The notes under the pieces: generated by a model
Database searches by the model: none
Told to the model about the DNA's origin: nothing
What the model saw: only the letters and a program-made list of their open reading frames with translations
Program-made: the position numbers and the translations under genes
Shown here: in pieces, positions 9,644-16,779 of the stretch
Position numbering within the stretch: the stretch's first letter is position 1
How the letters are laid out: every line of letters starts with the position of its first letter
Assembly (NCBI RefSeq): GCF_016925535.1
Contig: NZ_CP070496.1
Span: forward strand, 682,001-746,000
DNA length: 64,000 nucleotides
DNA from: Natronoglycomyces albus
GTDB taxonomy: Bacteria; Actinomycetota; Actinomycetes; Mycobacteriales; Micromonosporaceae
Direction: 5' to 3'

Positions 9644-10051
9644 CTAGTCGCGCGCGGCGGGCTCGATCGCGGCGTAGACGCGCTTGACTAGCACGGCCGT
9701 CTCGAAACCAACCTGGCCCAGATCGCACCCTGACTCGGCCAGCACCAGCACCTGAGCGCGGTCGCCCACCGACATCAGAAGCAGCACCCCGTCGTCCATG
9801 TCCACGACTGACTGGCGAATGCGACCCGCGTTGAGTACCTTCGCCGCGCCAGTAGTCAGACTGGCCAAACCCGAGGTGATGGCCGCCAGCTGGTCGGCGC
9901 GGTCATTGGCCAAGCCACGCGAGGCGGCCAGGGCCAGCCCATCGGCCGACACGGTCAGGGCGTGCGTGACGTCCGGGACCTTGTCCACAAACGAGGTCAG
10001 GAGCCAATCGAGCTCGCCAACCGCCTCTGAGGTAGATGCGGATGATTCCAT
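9644..10051 (-). CDS. Roadblock/LC7-domain protein
   Basis: The product is 135 aa, and ATG at 10051 has a GAAGGGA ribosome site. The roadblock fold is visible in LDWLLTSFVDKVPDVTHALTV, a Ser/Ala-rich central part and the C-terminal helix VGFETAVLVKRVYAAI. In actinobacterial conservons such proteins pair with a nitrate-sensor histidine kinase, a DUF742 protein and a Ras-like GTPase, forming a membrane-associated G-protein-like switch. Here the kinase lies upstream on the same strand (stop at 10476), but no DUF742 or GTPase gene follows. MglB-like roadblock proteins act on small GTPases, so a partner may lie elsewhere. Cytoplasmic, with no signal peptide. Confidence 0.88.
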   Translation of the reverse strand: MESSASTSEAVGELDWLLTSFVDKVPDVTHALTVSADGLALAASRGLANDRADQLAAITSGLASLTTGAAKVLNAGRIRQSVVDMDDGVLLLMSVGDRAQVLVLAESGCDLGQVGFETAVLVKRVYAAIEPAARD

Positions 10052-10475
10052 TTTTCATTCCCTTCTGGGGGGAGGGGGAACGCTGCCGTTCCTAGTGCCT
10101 GGTGTGGTGCTCACCACCTTCGCGGTGTGCACCCGGTGTGGACTCCCAGTGTGCGAGGAGCCCGCGTCGGTGATCCCGCGCCGGGCCTCGCCTGTGAGAC
10201 TCCGAATCAAGCGTCGTGCGCGGGTACCGTGTGATCTGCGTACTGGTCGGTCTGGAGACCGAACCGTCTTATCTGAGGTGTCCTCCCAGCGTGCCACTGA
10301 AGTGCCACCGTCCGCTGGTGCGCCTCGAGTCGTCGCCTCCATCGCAGTTGATGTGGGTGAACCCCGCGCCGCAAGCGTGTGATTGTGGCGCGAAGGCAAC
10401 GCGAAAATGTGTCCTCACCGAGGGGTCGCTACTGCTCATTGATGGCCCACCGCAGTGAAACAGATAGTAATGGTG
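10052..10475. other. Gap inside the kinase/roadblock pair
   Basis: The 424 bp between kinase and roadblock genes hold no credible gene. A 114-aa minus-strand frame (10055-10399) is rich in Arg, Ser, Thr and Pro, with no hydrophobic core, and reads as noise. The region probably holds a separate promoter for the roadblock gene. Confidence 0.5.
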
Positions 10476-12899
10476 TTACTCGTGGTGCTCAGCGGCGGCG
10501 ATGCCGGAGGCGAACCCGGAGAGTCTGTCTCGGACTTCCTCTGGGTCAAGGTCAACGGACGATTCCTCGCGTTGGGCGGGCACGGAGCCGGGCACGAGCA
10601 GGGTGCCTGGGTCGCGTCGAGGGAGCCCGCCGGGGCGGTCAGTGCGGTGACCGCTGTTCAGAGTTCTATCCACCTTTTTGAAAGTAACATCTACTGAGCT
10701 GGAAACAACCCCACCGGCACCGCCATTGCCGCGTGCGCGGCCAACTTCGGGTTGCGATGTGGCGTGTGAAACGGGCGCGGTCGGTGTGGTCACCGGGCGA
10801 GGCTGGTCGGGCACGATCGGGTCGATCGCGCCAGGGGCCTCCACCTCCTGGCCAGTCCCGACCACCGGCAGGTTGGCCGCATGAGCTGACAGCGCCAAGC
10901 GCGTTGGGGCGGGAGTCTGCGTGCGACGCAGAATCTCCGAGTGCGTCCGGGAAGGAAGCAACGTGTTGGGGACTCGGACCATCGCCAAGGTTCCCTTTCC
11001 AGACGTCGAATGAAGTTGTACGTGCATCCCGTGCAGGGCGGCCAGCCGCCCGACCACGAGCAGACCCATTGTCGCGGTCAGTTCCGAGGTCAATTGTTCG
11101 GGCTCTTCGAGTCGCCGGTTAATGTCGGCTAGTTGGTCGGGGGTCAGACCGATGCCGTCGTCGGAGACAGTGACGATGGTGTCGTTGGAGGTGTGCCGCA
11201 TCGCGACTCGCACCGACTGTTTGGGCGGGGAGAAGCTAGCGGCGTTGTCGAGCAGTTCCGACAAGATGCGCACCAGGTCACCGGCGGGTTTGGCCTGGAG
11301 ATAGACCTCCGAGGACCCATCGATGGTGACACGAGAGGCGTCTTCGATCGCGTCGGCGGCATCGGAGACGACCGTGCGCAGGTCCACGGCCTCGTGATAG
11401 CGGCTACCCGGTTGGCCACCGGCCATCAGCAGCAGGTTCTCCTCGTTGCGGCGCATGCGAGAGAGCAGGTGATAAATCTGGCGCCAGTCGGAAATGTCCT
11501 GGGTCGCGCCGTACTTGTCCACATAGGCTTCGATGACGTCTTGCTGGCGTCGGACCAGGCCCTGCCCACGCCGGGCCAGCGTCTTCATCATCGCCTGCAC
11601 ATCGAGTCGTAGCAGCGCCTGGTTGGCGGTCTGCTTGAGAGCTTGCTGTTGGGCGGCGGTGAACGCCTCAGACAGGGAATCGATCTCGTCAACGCGGCGT
11701 GGAGGCAGCGGAGCGACATCCGCGCCCTTGGCTTCGGAGAGAAGTTTGTCGACTTGCTCGGCGCTAGTGGCACTGGAGAAGGAGTCCACATATTTGGGGA
11801 GGACTTCGTAGGCCCCAGTTAGCGCCTCTTCACGCAGAATCTCGACTCGGCGAGCGATCCGGCGCGCCAACGTCGTAGCCGCGAAGATCGACGTCGCGGC
11901 CAAGATGGTGATGAGAGCGACGGTGATGACCGCCGAACGGACCGCCGAGGAGTGCATGTCGTCAACTCGGGCGTCCAGCTGTTCAGAGGCATGGTCTTCG
12001 ACATCGTGCAAGGTGGTGATGAGGTTGGCCTGGAGAGATTCCCATTCGCCAGGGTTCATGACGGGCAGATGCCCGGACAGATATACCCCGATGGCCTCTT
12101 GAGCTTGGGAGACTTCCGGACTATCGACGAAATGGTCGGAAAAGTAGTTCAAGGATTCGGGGGTAGCCAGCTGGTTGAACGAGTCCAACTGCTGGTCGAA
12201 CTTACCGGCCAGCACAGCGAACCCAGCCAGACGCTCAGGGTCGACCTCTGCCAGACCCTGCTCTGCCAGTTCCAAGTCCGAACCGAGCCGGAAACGCATT
12301 TCACCGGCGGAGCGGGCGGATTCGGAGATGAGCGAGAGCGCTTCCAAGGAGTTGGCGACATCGACGTTATCGCTTTGTCCGTGGAGAGCGTTACCGACGT
12401 GGACCATTGAGTCGGCCACCGTGCGGTAGGTGGTGAACGCCTCCTGCACCTCGGGGTCGATGGGTTCGGACTCTCCGGCGGCATAGACCCGGAACGTTTC
12501 GCGGGCCTGCGGCAGCTCCAACAGGGAACGCTGGGCGCGTTCGACGCGGTCGGTAAGAGCGGGGAAGCGTTCCAGCGCGTTCGGGGCGATCTCGTCGAGG
12601 TATTCCCCGGCCGCGTCAGTCACCTCCCACAACTCTTCGAGCACGACGTCAAGCTCTCGGTTGCGCATGGAGATCGCGTTGGTGATCTCGGCTTGTCCAC
12701 TGCGCAGCACGAGGTTGGTGGCTTGGGCAAGCTCAGACAGCGCTCGGGCGTCATTGGCCGCTTGATAGTCACGCCAAGAGTGAGCAGTGTGAATCACACC
12801 CAGCACCAGCAAGCCGATGAGCGCCACAGTAATGGGCAGCAACAACTGTGTACGCACCGGCAGGTGAGTGGAACGGGGGCGTGCCTCGCGCGGGGACAT
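10476..12899 (-). CDS. Nitrate/nitrite-sensor-domain histidine kinase (conservon type)
   Basis: The product is 807 aa. The order is cytoplasmic N-terminus, TM1 (about 18-38), a large extracytoplasmic helical NIT-type sensor region (about 45-310), TM2 (about 315-340) with a HAMP-like segment, a dimerisation region, a GHKL ATPase domain and a long disordered C-terminus. The ATPase shows the N box (SELLDNAASFSPP), G1 (DDGIGL) and G2 (MGLLVVGRLAALHG). The dimerisation helix reads LVRRQQDVIEAY, where relatives I recall have LVHRQL, so one histidine is replaced by Arg; another His remains in IYHLLSRMRR. It may sense small molecules or redox state and signal through the downstream roadblock protein. 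The tail from about 690 is proline/arginine-rich. Confidence 0.88.
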   Translation of the reverse strand: MSPREARPRSTHLPVRTQLLLPITVALIGLLVLGVIHTAHSWRDYQAANDARALSELAQATNLVLRSGQAEITNAISMRNRELDVVLEELWEVTDAAGEYLDEIAPNALERFPALTDRVERAQRSLLELPQARETFRVYAAGESEPIDPEVQEAFTTYRTVADSMVHVGNALHGQSDNVDVANSLEALSLISESARSAGEMRFRLGSDLELAEQGLAEVDPERLAGFAVLAGKFDQQLDSFNQLATPESLNYFSDHFVDSPEVSQAQEAIGVYLSGHLPVMNPGEWESLQANLITTLHDVEDHASEQLDARVDDMHSSAVRSAVITVALITILAATSIFAATTLARRIARRVEILREEALTGAYEVLPKYVDSFSSATSAEQVDKLLSEAKGADVAPLPPRRVDEIDSLSEAFTAAQQQALKQTANQALLRLDVQAMMKTLARRGQGLVRRQQDVIEAYVDKYGATQDISDWRQIYHLLSRMRRNEENLLLMAGGQPGSRYHEAVDLRTVVSDAADAIEDASRVTIDGSSEVYLQAKPAGDLVRILSELLDNAASFSPPKQSVRVAMRHTSNDTIVTVSDDGIGLTPDQLADINRRLEEPEQLTSELTATMGLLVVGRLAALHGMHVQLHSTSGKGTLAMVRVPNTLLPSRTHSEILRRTQTPAPTRLALSAHAANLPVVGTGQEVEAPGAIDPIVPDQPRPVTTPTAPVSHATSQPEVGRARGNGGAGGVVSSSVDVTFKKVDRTLNSGHRTDRPGGLPRRDPGTLLVPGSVPAQREESSVDLDPEEVRDRLSGFASGIAAAEHHE

Positions 12900-13270
12900 C
12901 GGGGGGAAGTCCTTCCTTTCGACCGGGGCTGTCGAGTCAATCTTCGCTTGTCGGCCTCGTTAGCCGCTACGCGGGGGGACGACCGTACAGCGACACTGGA
13001 CCAATTATGCACTCTCTGGCCTGTGGCGATACCGGTGGTAGCTATCAATTTGAACTATTAGCGCGCATTGGAAGTTGACGGTATCGGCCGACCGGCCAGC
13101 AGTTGGCAAGCGATATCGACCCACGTGTGGGTCAGTCTCCGTTTTAGAGGCGATACGGCGGCGAAGGGCTTTAGGCCCTCGCCGCCGTATTCGTCGTCAA
13201 TTCAGTTCTTCGCCGGTGCCATGGACAGCGGCAGACCCCAGAGTCGTTCGCGACGGTGGCCGCTGACCGA
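12900..13270. other. Intergenic region between ahcY and the kinase gene
   Basis: No gene is seen in these 371 bp. They contain the ahcY terminator hairpin (13153-13190) and, towards 12900-13060, presumably the kinase promoter. AGGAAGGAC just upstream of 12899 is a suitable ribosome site. Confidence 0.55.
13153..13190 (-). terminator. Terminator of ahcY
   Basis: Long arms (13153-13169 and 13175-13190) pair over 16 bases with one bulged A, around a short ttta-containing loop. On the minus strand the hairpin is followed by CGCCTCTAAAAC. It lies 80 bp past the ahcY stop. Confidence 0.75.
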
Positions 13271-14731
13271 TCAGTAACGGTAGTGATCGCTCTTGTAGGG
13301 CCCGTTGACGTCGACGCCGATGTACTCGGCCTGTTCCTTCGTCATCGTCGTCAAGTTCACGCCCAGCGCGTCGAGGTGTAGACGCGCGACTTCCTCGTCG
13401 AGATGCTTGGGCAGAACATACACGCCAATGGGGTACTCCGCGGGCTTGGTGTGCAACTCGATCTGGGCCAGCACCTGGTTGGTGAAGCTGTTGCTCATCA
13501 CGAAGCTCGGGTGACCAGTCGCGTTGCCCAGGTTGAACAGACGCCCTTCGCTCAGCACGATCACCGAGTGGCCGTCGCGGGCGGCCGAGCCGGGGAAGCG
13601 CCACTCGTGCACTTGTGGCTTGATCTCTAGCTTCTCGATACCCTCGATTTTGGCCAGCCCGGCCATGTCGATCTCATTGTCGAAGTGGCCGATGTTGCCC
13701 ACGATCGCTTGGTGCTTCATCTGCTTCATGTGCTCGGCGGTGATGATGTCGCGCGAGCCTGTCGCGGTGATGAAGATGTCGGCCTCGGCCACAACATCCT
13801 CAATCGTGGCGACCTGGAAGCCGTCCATCGCCGCTTGCAAAGCGCAGATCGGGTCGATCTCGGTGACAATGACGCGAGCGCCTTGGCCCCGCAGCGACTC
13901 GGCGCAACCCTTGCCGACATCGCCGTAACCGCAGATCACAGCGACCTTGCCTCCGATGAGTACGTCGGTAGCGCGCATGATGCCGTCGGTCAGCGAGTGG
14001 CGGCAGCCGTACTTGTTGTCGAACTTGCTCTTGGTCACCGAGTCGTTGACGTTGATCGCCGGGAACAACAGGGTCCCGTTGCGCTGCATGTCATATAGGC
14101 GCAGCACCCCGGTGGTGGTCTCCTCGGTGACACCCTTGATCGCCTGCGACATGCGGGTGAAACGCTGGTTGTCTTCGGCAACCGAGGCGGCGAGCAGCTT
14201 GAGGACTTCCGCGTGCTCTTCGCTTTCGGCGGTATCCACGCCCGGCACGGAGCCAGCCTTTTCATATTCGGCGCCCTTGATGACCAGCATGGTGGCGTCG
14301 CCGCCGTCATCGAGGATCATGTTGGGTTCTTCCGAACCCCAGTCCAGGGCGCGGGAGGTGCACCACCAATATTCTTCGAGCGTCTCGCCCTTCCACGCGA
14401 AAACGGGGACGCCCTGCGGGTCCTCGGGCGTGCCCTTGCCCACGACGACGGCCGCGGCAGCATGGTCTTGGGTGGAGAAGATGTTGCAGGAGGCCCACCG
14501 CACCTGCGCGCCCAAGGCGGTGAGGGTTTCGATGAGGACGGCCGTCTGCACGGTCATGTGCAGAGAACCGGTGATACGAGCGCCCGCCAGGGGCTGTGTG
14601 GCCGCGTACTGCTGGCGCAGCGACATGAGGCCGGGCATCTCGTGTTCGGCCAGACGCATCTCGTGTCGACCGAACTCGGCCAGGGAGAGATCGGCGACCT
14701 TGAAATCGTCGGTGCTTAGCGTTTTCGTCAT
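13271..14731 (-). CDS. ahcY: S-adenosylhomocysteinase
   Basis: The product is 486 aa when started at [16 protein letters not shown] (ATG at 14731); 24 upstream in-frame residues are unlike the family. The enzyme reversibly splits S-adenosylhomocysteine into adenosine and homocysteine, removing the product of methyl transfers, and binds NAD. Family signatures are plain: [18 protein letters not shown], the [13 protein letters not shown] substrate segment, [20 protein letters not shown], the NAD motif [13 protein letters not shown], and the C-terminal KSDHYRY. It includes the roughly 40-residue insertion typical of actinobacterial enzymes. It stands alone with its own terminator; no metH or metK is adjacent. 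Confidence 0.97.
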   Translation of the reverse strand: MTKTLSTDDFKVADLSLAEFGRHEMRLAEHEMPGLMSLRQQYAATQPLAGARITGSLHMTVQTAVLIETLTALGAQVRWASCNIFSTQDHAAAAVVVGKGTPEDPQGVPVFAWKGETLEEYWWCTSRALDWGSEEPNMILDDGGDATMLVIKGAEYEKAGSVPGVDTAESEEHAEVLKLLAASVAEDNQRFTRMSQAIKGVTEETTTGVLRLYDMQRNGTLLFPAINVNDSVTKSKFDNKYGCRHSLTDGIMRATDVLIGGKVAVICGYGDVGKGCAESLRGQGARVIVTEIDPICALQAAMDGFQVATIEDVVAEADIFITATGSRDIITAEHMKQMKHQAIVGNIGHFDNEIDMAGLAKIEGIEKLEIKPQVHEWRFPGSAARDGHSVIVLSEGRLFNLGNATGHPSFVMSNSFTNQVLAQIELHTKPAEYPIGVYVLPKHLDEEVARLHLDALGVNLTTMTKEQAEYIGVDVNGPYKSDHYRY

Positions 14732-15147
14732 AGTGCCGATCCTACGCGGGCAGGTGGGAGATCGCGGCAATCGCCGCCACAGTTGCCGCGTGTGCGTGGT
14801 CATGTCTGGGCGGCCTTCGTTGCCTGGTCATCGTCCTGGACCAGGTTCGGCCCGCAGGTGCCGCGCGGAACGTGAGTGGACGGGGAAGCCGGTTCGTATC
14901 TCAGTCGCAGATGGGGAAACGACGGCGTGTGAGGTTGATGCCCACGGTGATCTTGTGGCACGGTCGGAAAGAAGCGGGGCCACGGCGCGGCCCGCGCGGG
15001 CGATGAACATGGGTATCACCCGGGAAAACATAGTTCCCACGCCTCTTCCAACCGAACGTCTTCGTTAAAGGAGACCGGTGTCTCCCCTGTGAAATCCCAG
15101 CGTATGGGGGTACATCAAAATTTTCTAGCCCATAATGGCGATTTAGC

Positions 15148-15181
15148 TTGACACTAGGCTTGCCTTGAGTAAGTATATAAG
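15148..15181 (+). promoter_or_regulatory. Putative promoter of the structured RNA
   Basis: A consensus -35 hexamer TTGACA (15148-15153) is followed by AAGTAT at a 17-bp spacing (15171-15176) and an overlapping TATAAG. The -10 match is imperfect. It lies just upstream of three stacked hairpins and a terminator on the same strand. Confidence 0.45.
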
Positions 15182-15184
15182 TAC

Positions 15185-15357
15185 GCAGCGTTACCGCAGC
15201 GGCTCGGTCCGATCCGAGAGCAGCGGAGACGCGCGGGGGAACCAAACCGGGGGGAGTGCCGGGAGGTCTGGGGTGGCCTCCCGGCACATTAATGTGCCGG
15301 GTCTGAACAAGACCCCGGCACGTAACGCCAGACGACCTACATCGTCTGGCGTTTTTT
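15185..15357 (+). ncRNA. Putative structured small RNA ending in a strong terminator
   Basis: Downstream of a TTGACA promoter-like site lie three hairpins in a row with no open frame. Hairpin A pairs GTGCCGGGAGG (15256-15266) with CCTCCCGGCAC (15277-15287). Hairpin B pairs GTGCCGGGTCT (from 15293) with AGACCCCGGCAC (to 15321), with one unpaired base. Hairpin C (15324-15353) has 12 perfect pairs, a 6-nt loop and a T6 tail, and is a textbook terminator. The arms of A and B share GTGCCGG, so they could exchange partners, as in a switch. A GCGGGGGAACCA segment (from 15232) recalls part of c-di-AMP (ydaO) leaders, but the other conserved blocks are missing and no gene follows. It may be a free sRNA or a leader whose gene was lost. 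Confidence 0.45.
15324..15357 (+). terminator. Intrinsic terminator with T6 tail
   Basis: Perfect 12-bp arms AACGCCAGACGA and TCGTCTGGCGTT (15324-15335, 15342-15353) flank the loop CCTACA, followed by a run of six T. It is one of the clearest plus-strand terminators in the window, although no plus-strand protein gene ends there. Confidence 0.85.
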
Positions 15358-15475
15358 CATGCCTTGCCTGCGCTGGGCGCGCTGGGGCTACTGCCACAAA
15401 CGCCGAAAGTACCTGCCGCCTTCTGGCGCAAGTTTGCCAGTTGCTGCCCTGATTCCTCCCTCTTGCGCCATCCTC

Positions 15476-15503
15476 CATGTGTAAGACATTTGTTATACAC
15501 ATG
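15476..15503 (+). promoter_or_regulatory. Operator/promoter of the toxin-antitoxin locus
   Basis: A perfect 8-bp inverted repeat, CATGTGTA (15476-15483) and TACACATG (15496-15503), overlaps the -10-like TTATAC and ends 5 bp before the antitoxin ATG at 15508. This is the usual place for autoregulation by a ribbon-helix-helix antitoxin. The short leader suggests leaderless or near-leaderless translation. Confidence 0.6.
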
Positions 15504-15507
15504 AGTG

Positions 15508-15772
15508 ATGACTATTGGATTCCGTCCTAACGCAGTGGACCAATGAGGCTTATGCAAAAGACGTTTTCGGCGTTCTCGTCGGCTCGTTTACCTGCGTAAA
15601 CTTCGCCTCCTGCGGCCTTGAAACCGCACCTTTGCATAAGCCTCAAACGGTTATCGAAGGCTACCGGCGCAAAGGCGAGAGCATTGCGGACGTTCTGCGT
15701 CGCGGGTTGCGCAGTTTGGAGCGTCTGGAATGGGAACACGGCGATGGAAGACATGGCTCGTCTGGCCGATGA
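15508..15772 (+). pseudogene. RHH-type antitoxin gene interrupted by a family A repeat
   Basis: From ATG 15508 the frame reads MTIGFRPNAVDQ and then stops (TGA 15544) at the left edge of the repeat. Past the repeat, another frame resumes with TVIEGYRRKGESIADVLRR and continues to a stop at 15770-15772. Removing the repeat plus a 3-bp duplication (103 bp) joins the two parts in frame into a 53-aa protein: a beta-strand-like start, then the helix-turn-helix of a ribbon-helix-helix antitoxin. A perfect operator palindrome precedes it and a MazF-like toxin gene overlaps its end. A TTG at 15515 opens an 85-aa frame through the repeat into the C-terminal half, so a fusion containing the toxin-binding part could still be made. 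Confidence 0.7.
15544..15644 (+). repeat. Family A inverted-repeat element, copy A1 (inside antitoxin gene)
   Basis: Perfect 14-bp terminal inverted repeats (GAGGCTTATGCAAA at 15545-15558 and its complement at 15631-15644) enclose a core with two small hairpins (GTTTAC..GTAAAC and GCC..GGC). Flanking AAT/AAA are consistent with a 3-bp target duplication. It has no coding capacity for a transposase. Confidence 0.85.
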
Positions 15773-16250
15773 GGACTCCTCGGGGGAGCCGGATGTTTGG
15801 GAGTACGACGACTACGGCAACGTTAGGTTGTTAGGTGGTGCGGTGAAGAGAGTCCCAGCCGAAAGTGATGGAACTGAGAAGTCCCCAGCTGAGGAGCTCG
15901 CGCGCCTCCGGTCCGTTATTCGCGATCGAACGTTAATGATTAGGGGAGCGGTATATCCCATTGACGTGGGCGATGCGAAGCAGCGAGGGAAGCTCCTAGG
16001 TCTGGTGCTTAGCCTGCAGCGTGACGGTTGGAGCACCGTAACAGTGCTGCCAACGTCGACACGAGCGCGCGAATCCATCTTTCGTCCCGCCCTTGAGGTA
16101 GCGGGACAGCAAACGGTGGTGATGATCGACCAGATTCGCACCATCGACACCCGATTCGTCGTCGGCGAGATGGTCGACTTCATCGTGGGAGGCGACCGGG
16201 AGCGCGTTGAATACGCACTCGCGCGGTACCTGGGCCTTCCCCTGCTTTAA
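15744..16250 (+). CDS. MazF/PemK-like toxin with acidic N-terminal extension
   Basis: The product is 168 aa from ATG 15744. Residues 65-168 match the MazF/PemK endoribonuclease fold: an N-terminal strand (MIRGAVYPIDVG), RGKLLGLVLS, the VLPTSTRAR strand and the MIDQIRTID motif that ends the RNA-binding surface. Family members cut mRNA at short sequences and are held inactive by an antitoxin. Residues 1-64 are acidic (ADEDSSGEPDVWEYDDYG) and unusual for MazF; they look like an antitoxin tail. If translation starts at Met65 (15936), the product has a normal MazF length of 104 aa. The gene overlaps the end of the broken antitoxin frame by about 29 bp. The fold is well supported; the true start is open. 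Confidence 0.75.
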   Translation: MEDMARLADEDSSGEPDVWEYDDYGNVRLLGGAVKRVPAESDGTEKSPAEELARLRSVIRDRTLMIRGAVYPIDVGDAKQRGKLLGLVLSLQRDGWSTVTVLPTSTRARESIFRPALEVAGQQTVVMIDQIRTIDTRFVVGEMVDFIVGGDRERVEYALARYLGLPLL

Positions 16251-16297
16251 CCATTAGGGCACCACGAAACGGGCCCGGCGCGGGGTGAGCCGGAGGG

Positions 16298-16693
16298 CTA
16301 GTCAAGAAACTTCGCCAGCACCTCGCGGTGGCTGGGCTTGGCCTCCTCATGCTTGGCGCGGCCCTCGTCGGTCAGCTTCAGCATCGCCGCACGGCGGTCG
16401 GTCGTGTTTATGTCACGGATGACGAGACCGTCGTTTGTCAACCGGGAGACGGTGCGCGACAGGGCGCTTTGGCTCAAGTGCATGCGCGACTCCAGAGTCT
16501 TGAGGGCGCACTCGTCGGAACCTCGCTCGCATTCGGCCTCGTAGCGCCGCAGCCGTTCCAGGACCTCGAACTCGCTGAGCCCGAGGCCATGTAGCTCTTG
16601 CAAGGTGGACTCCAGCGCACACGACAACTCGTGATACAGCGTCAGTGTTTTATGCCACTTGTCTAGCAGCACGCTTTCCATTGCTGAGTCCAT
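16298..16693 (-). CDS. MarR-family transcriptional regulator
   Basis: The product is 131 aa and full length for a compact MarR protein. The winged helix is visible: LSEFEVLERL, then recognition helix LSQSALSRTVSRLTNDGLV, then the wing VIRDINTTDRRAAMLKLTDEG. Family members bind palindromes as dimers and release DNA on binding small phenolic or drug ligands. It is divergent from the MFS exporter gene, with 86 bp between start codons, and the shared region holds ATGTCA-N10-TGACAT. It therefore probably represses both itself and the pump. Four acidic residues and one cysteine (SDECAL) lie in the central part. Confidence 0.9.
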   Translation of the reverse strand: MDSAMESVLLDKWHKTLTLYHELSCALESTLQELHGLGLSEFEVLERLRRYEAECERGSDECALKTLESRMHLSQSALSRTVSRLTNDGLVIRDINTTDRRAAMLKLTDEGRAKHEEAKPSHREVLAKFLD

Positions 16694-16728
16694 GAACTGG
16701 AGTTTAACACCCGCCCAGTTTAAATGCT

Positions 16729-16770
16729 ATGTCATTATATGATTTGACATTGAATGTACATGCATATAAC
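16729..16770 (+). promoter_or_regulatory. Shared operator and promoter of the MarR/MFS pair
   Basis: A perfect inverted repeat ATGTCA (16729-16734) and TGACAT (16745-16750) overlaps the -35 box TTGACA (16744-16749) of the MFS gene. A -10-like TATAAC sits at 16765-16770, ten bases before GTG 16780, which points to a leaderless mRNA. The opposite strand shows TATAAT at 16735-16740 for the MarR gene. AGTTTAA is repeated at 16701 and 16718. Confidence 0.6.
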
Positions 16771-16779
16771 TTCGCGCTT

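Larger units (their letters stand above)
14732..15507. other. Long intergenic region with a putative small RNA
   Basis: This 776-bp stretch has no convincing protein gene. It holds the ahcY promoter region, the putative structured transcript 15185-15357 with its promoter and terminator, and the antitoxin operator at 15476-15503. Frames across it are low-complexity or out of phase with any recognisable family. Confidence 0.55.

Noticed and set aside
10055-10399. 114-aa minus frame in the kinase/roadblock gap, considered as a lost DUF742 gene
   Set aside because: No DUF742 motif, no hydrophobic core, and composition typical of non-coding GC-rich DNA.
13947-15068. 373-aa plus-strand frame opposite and beyond ahcY
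   Set aside because: Most of it is antisense to ahcY and the rest has no conserved feature.
15185-15357. c-di-AMP (ydaO) riboswitch
   Set aside because: Only the GGGGGAACCA segment fits. The GGGGUGAAUCC-like and 3' conserved blocks were not found, and no cell-wall hydrolase gene follows. Kept as an unclassified RNA candidate.
15381-15460. Another family A copy in reverse orientation (contains AACGCCGAAAGTACCTG)
   Set aside because: Only about 18 bases match and the order of the other blocks is wrong, so it may be chance.
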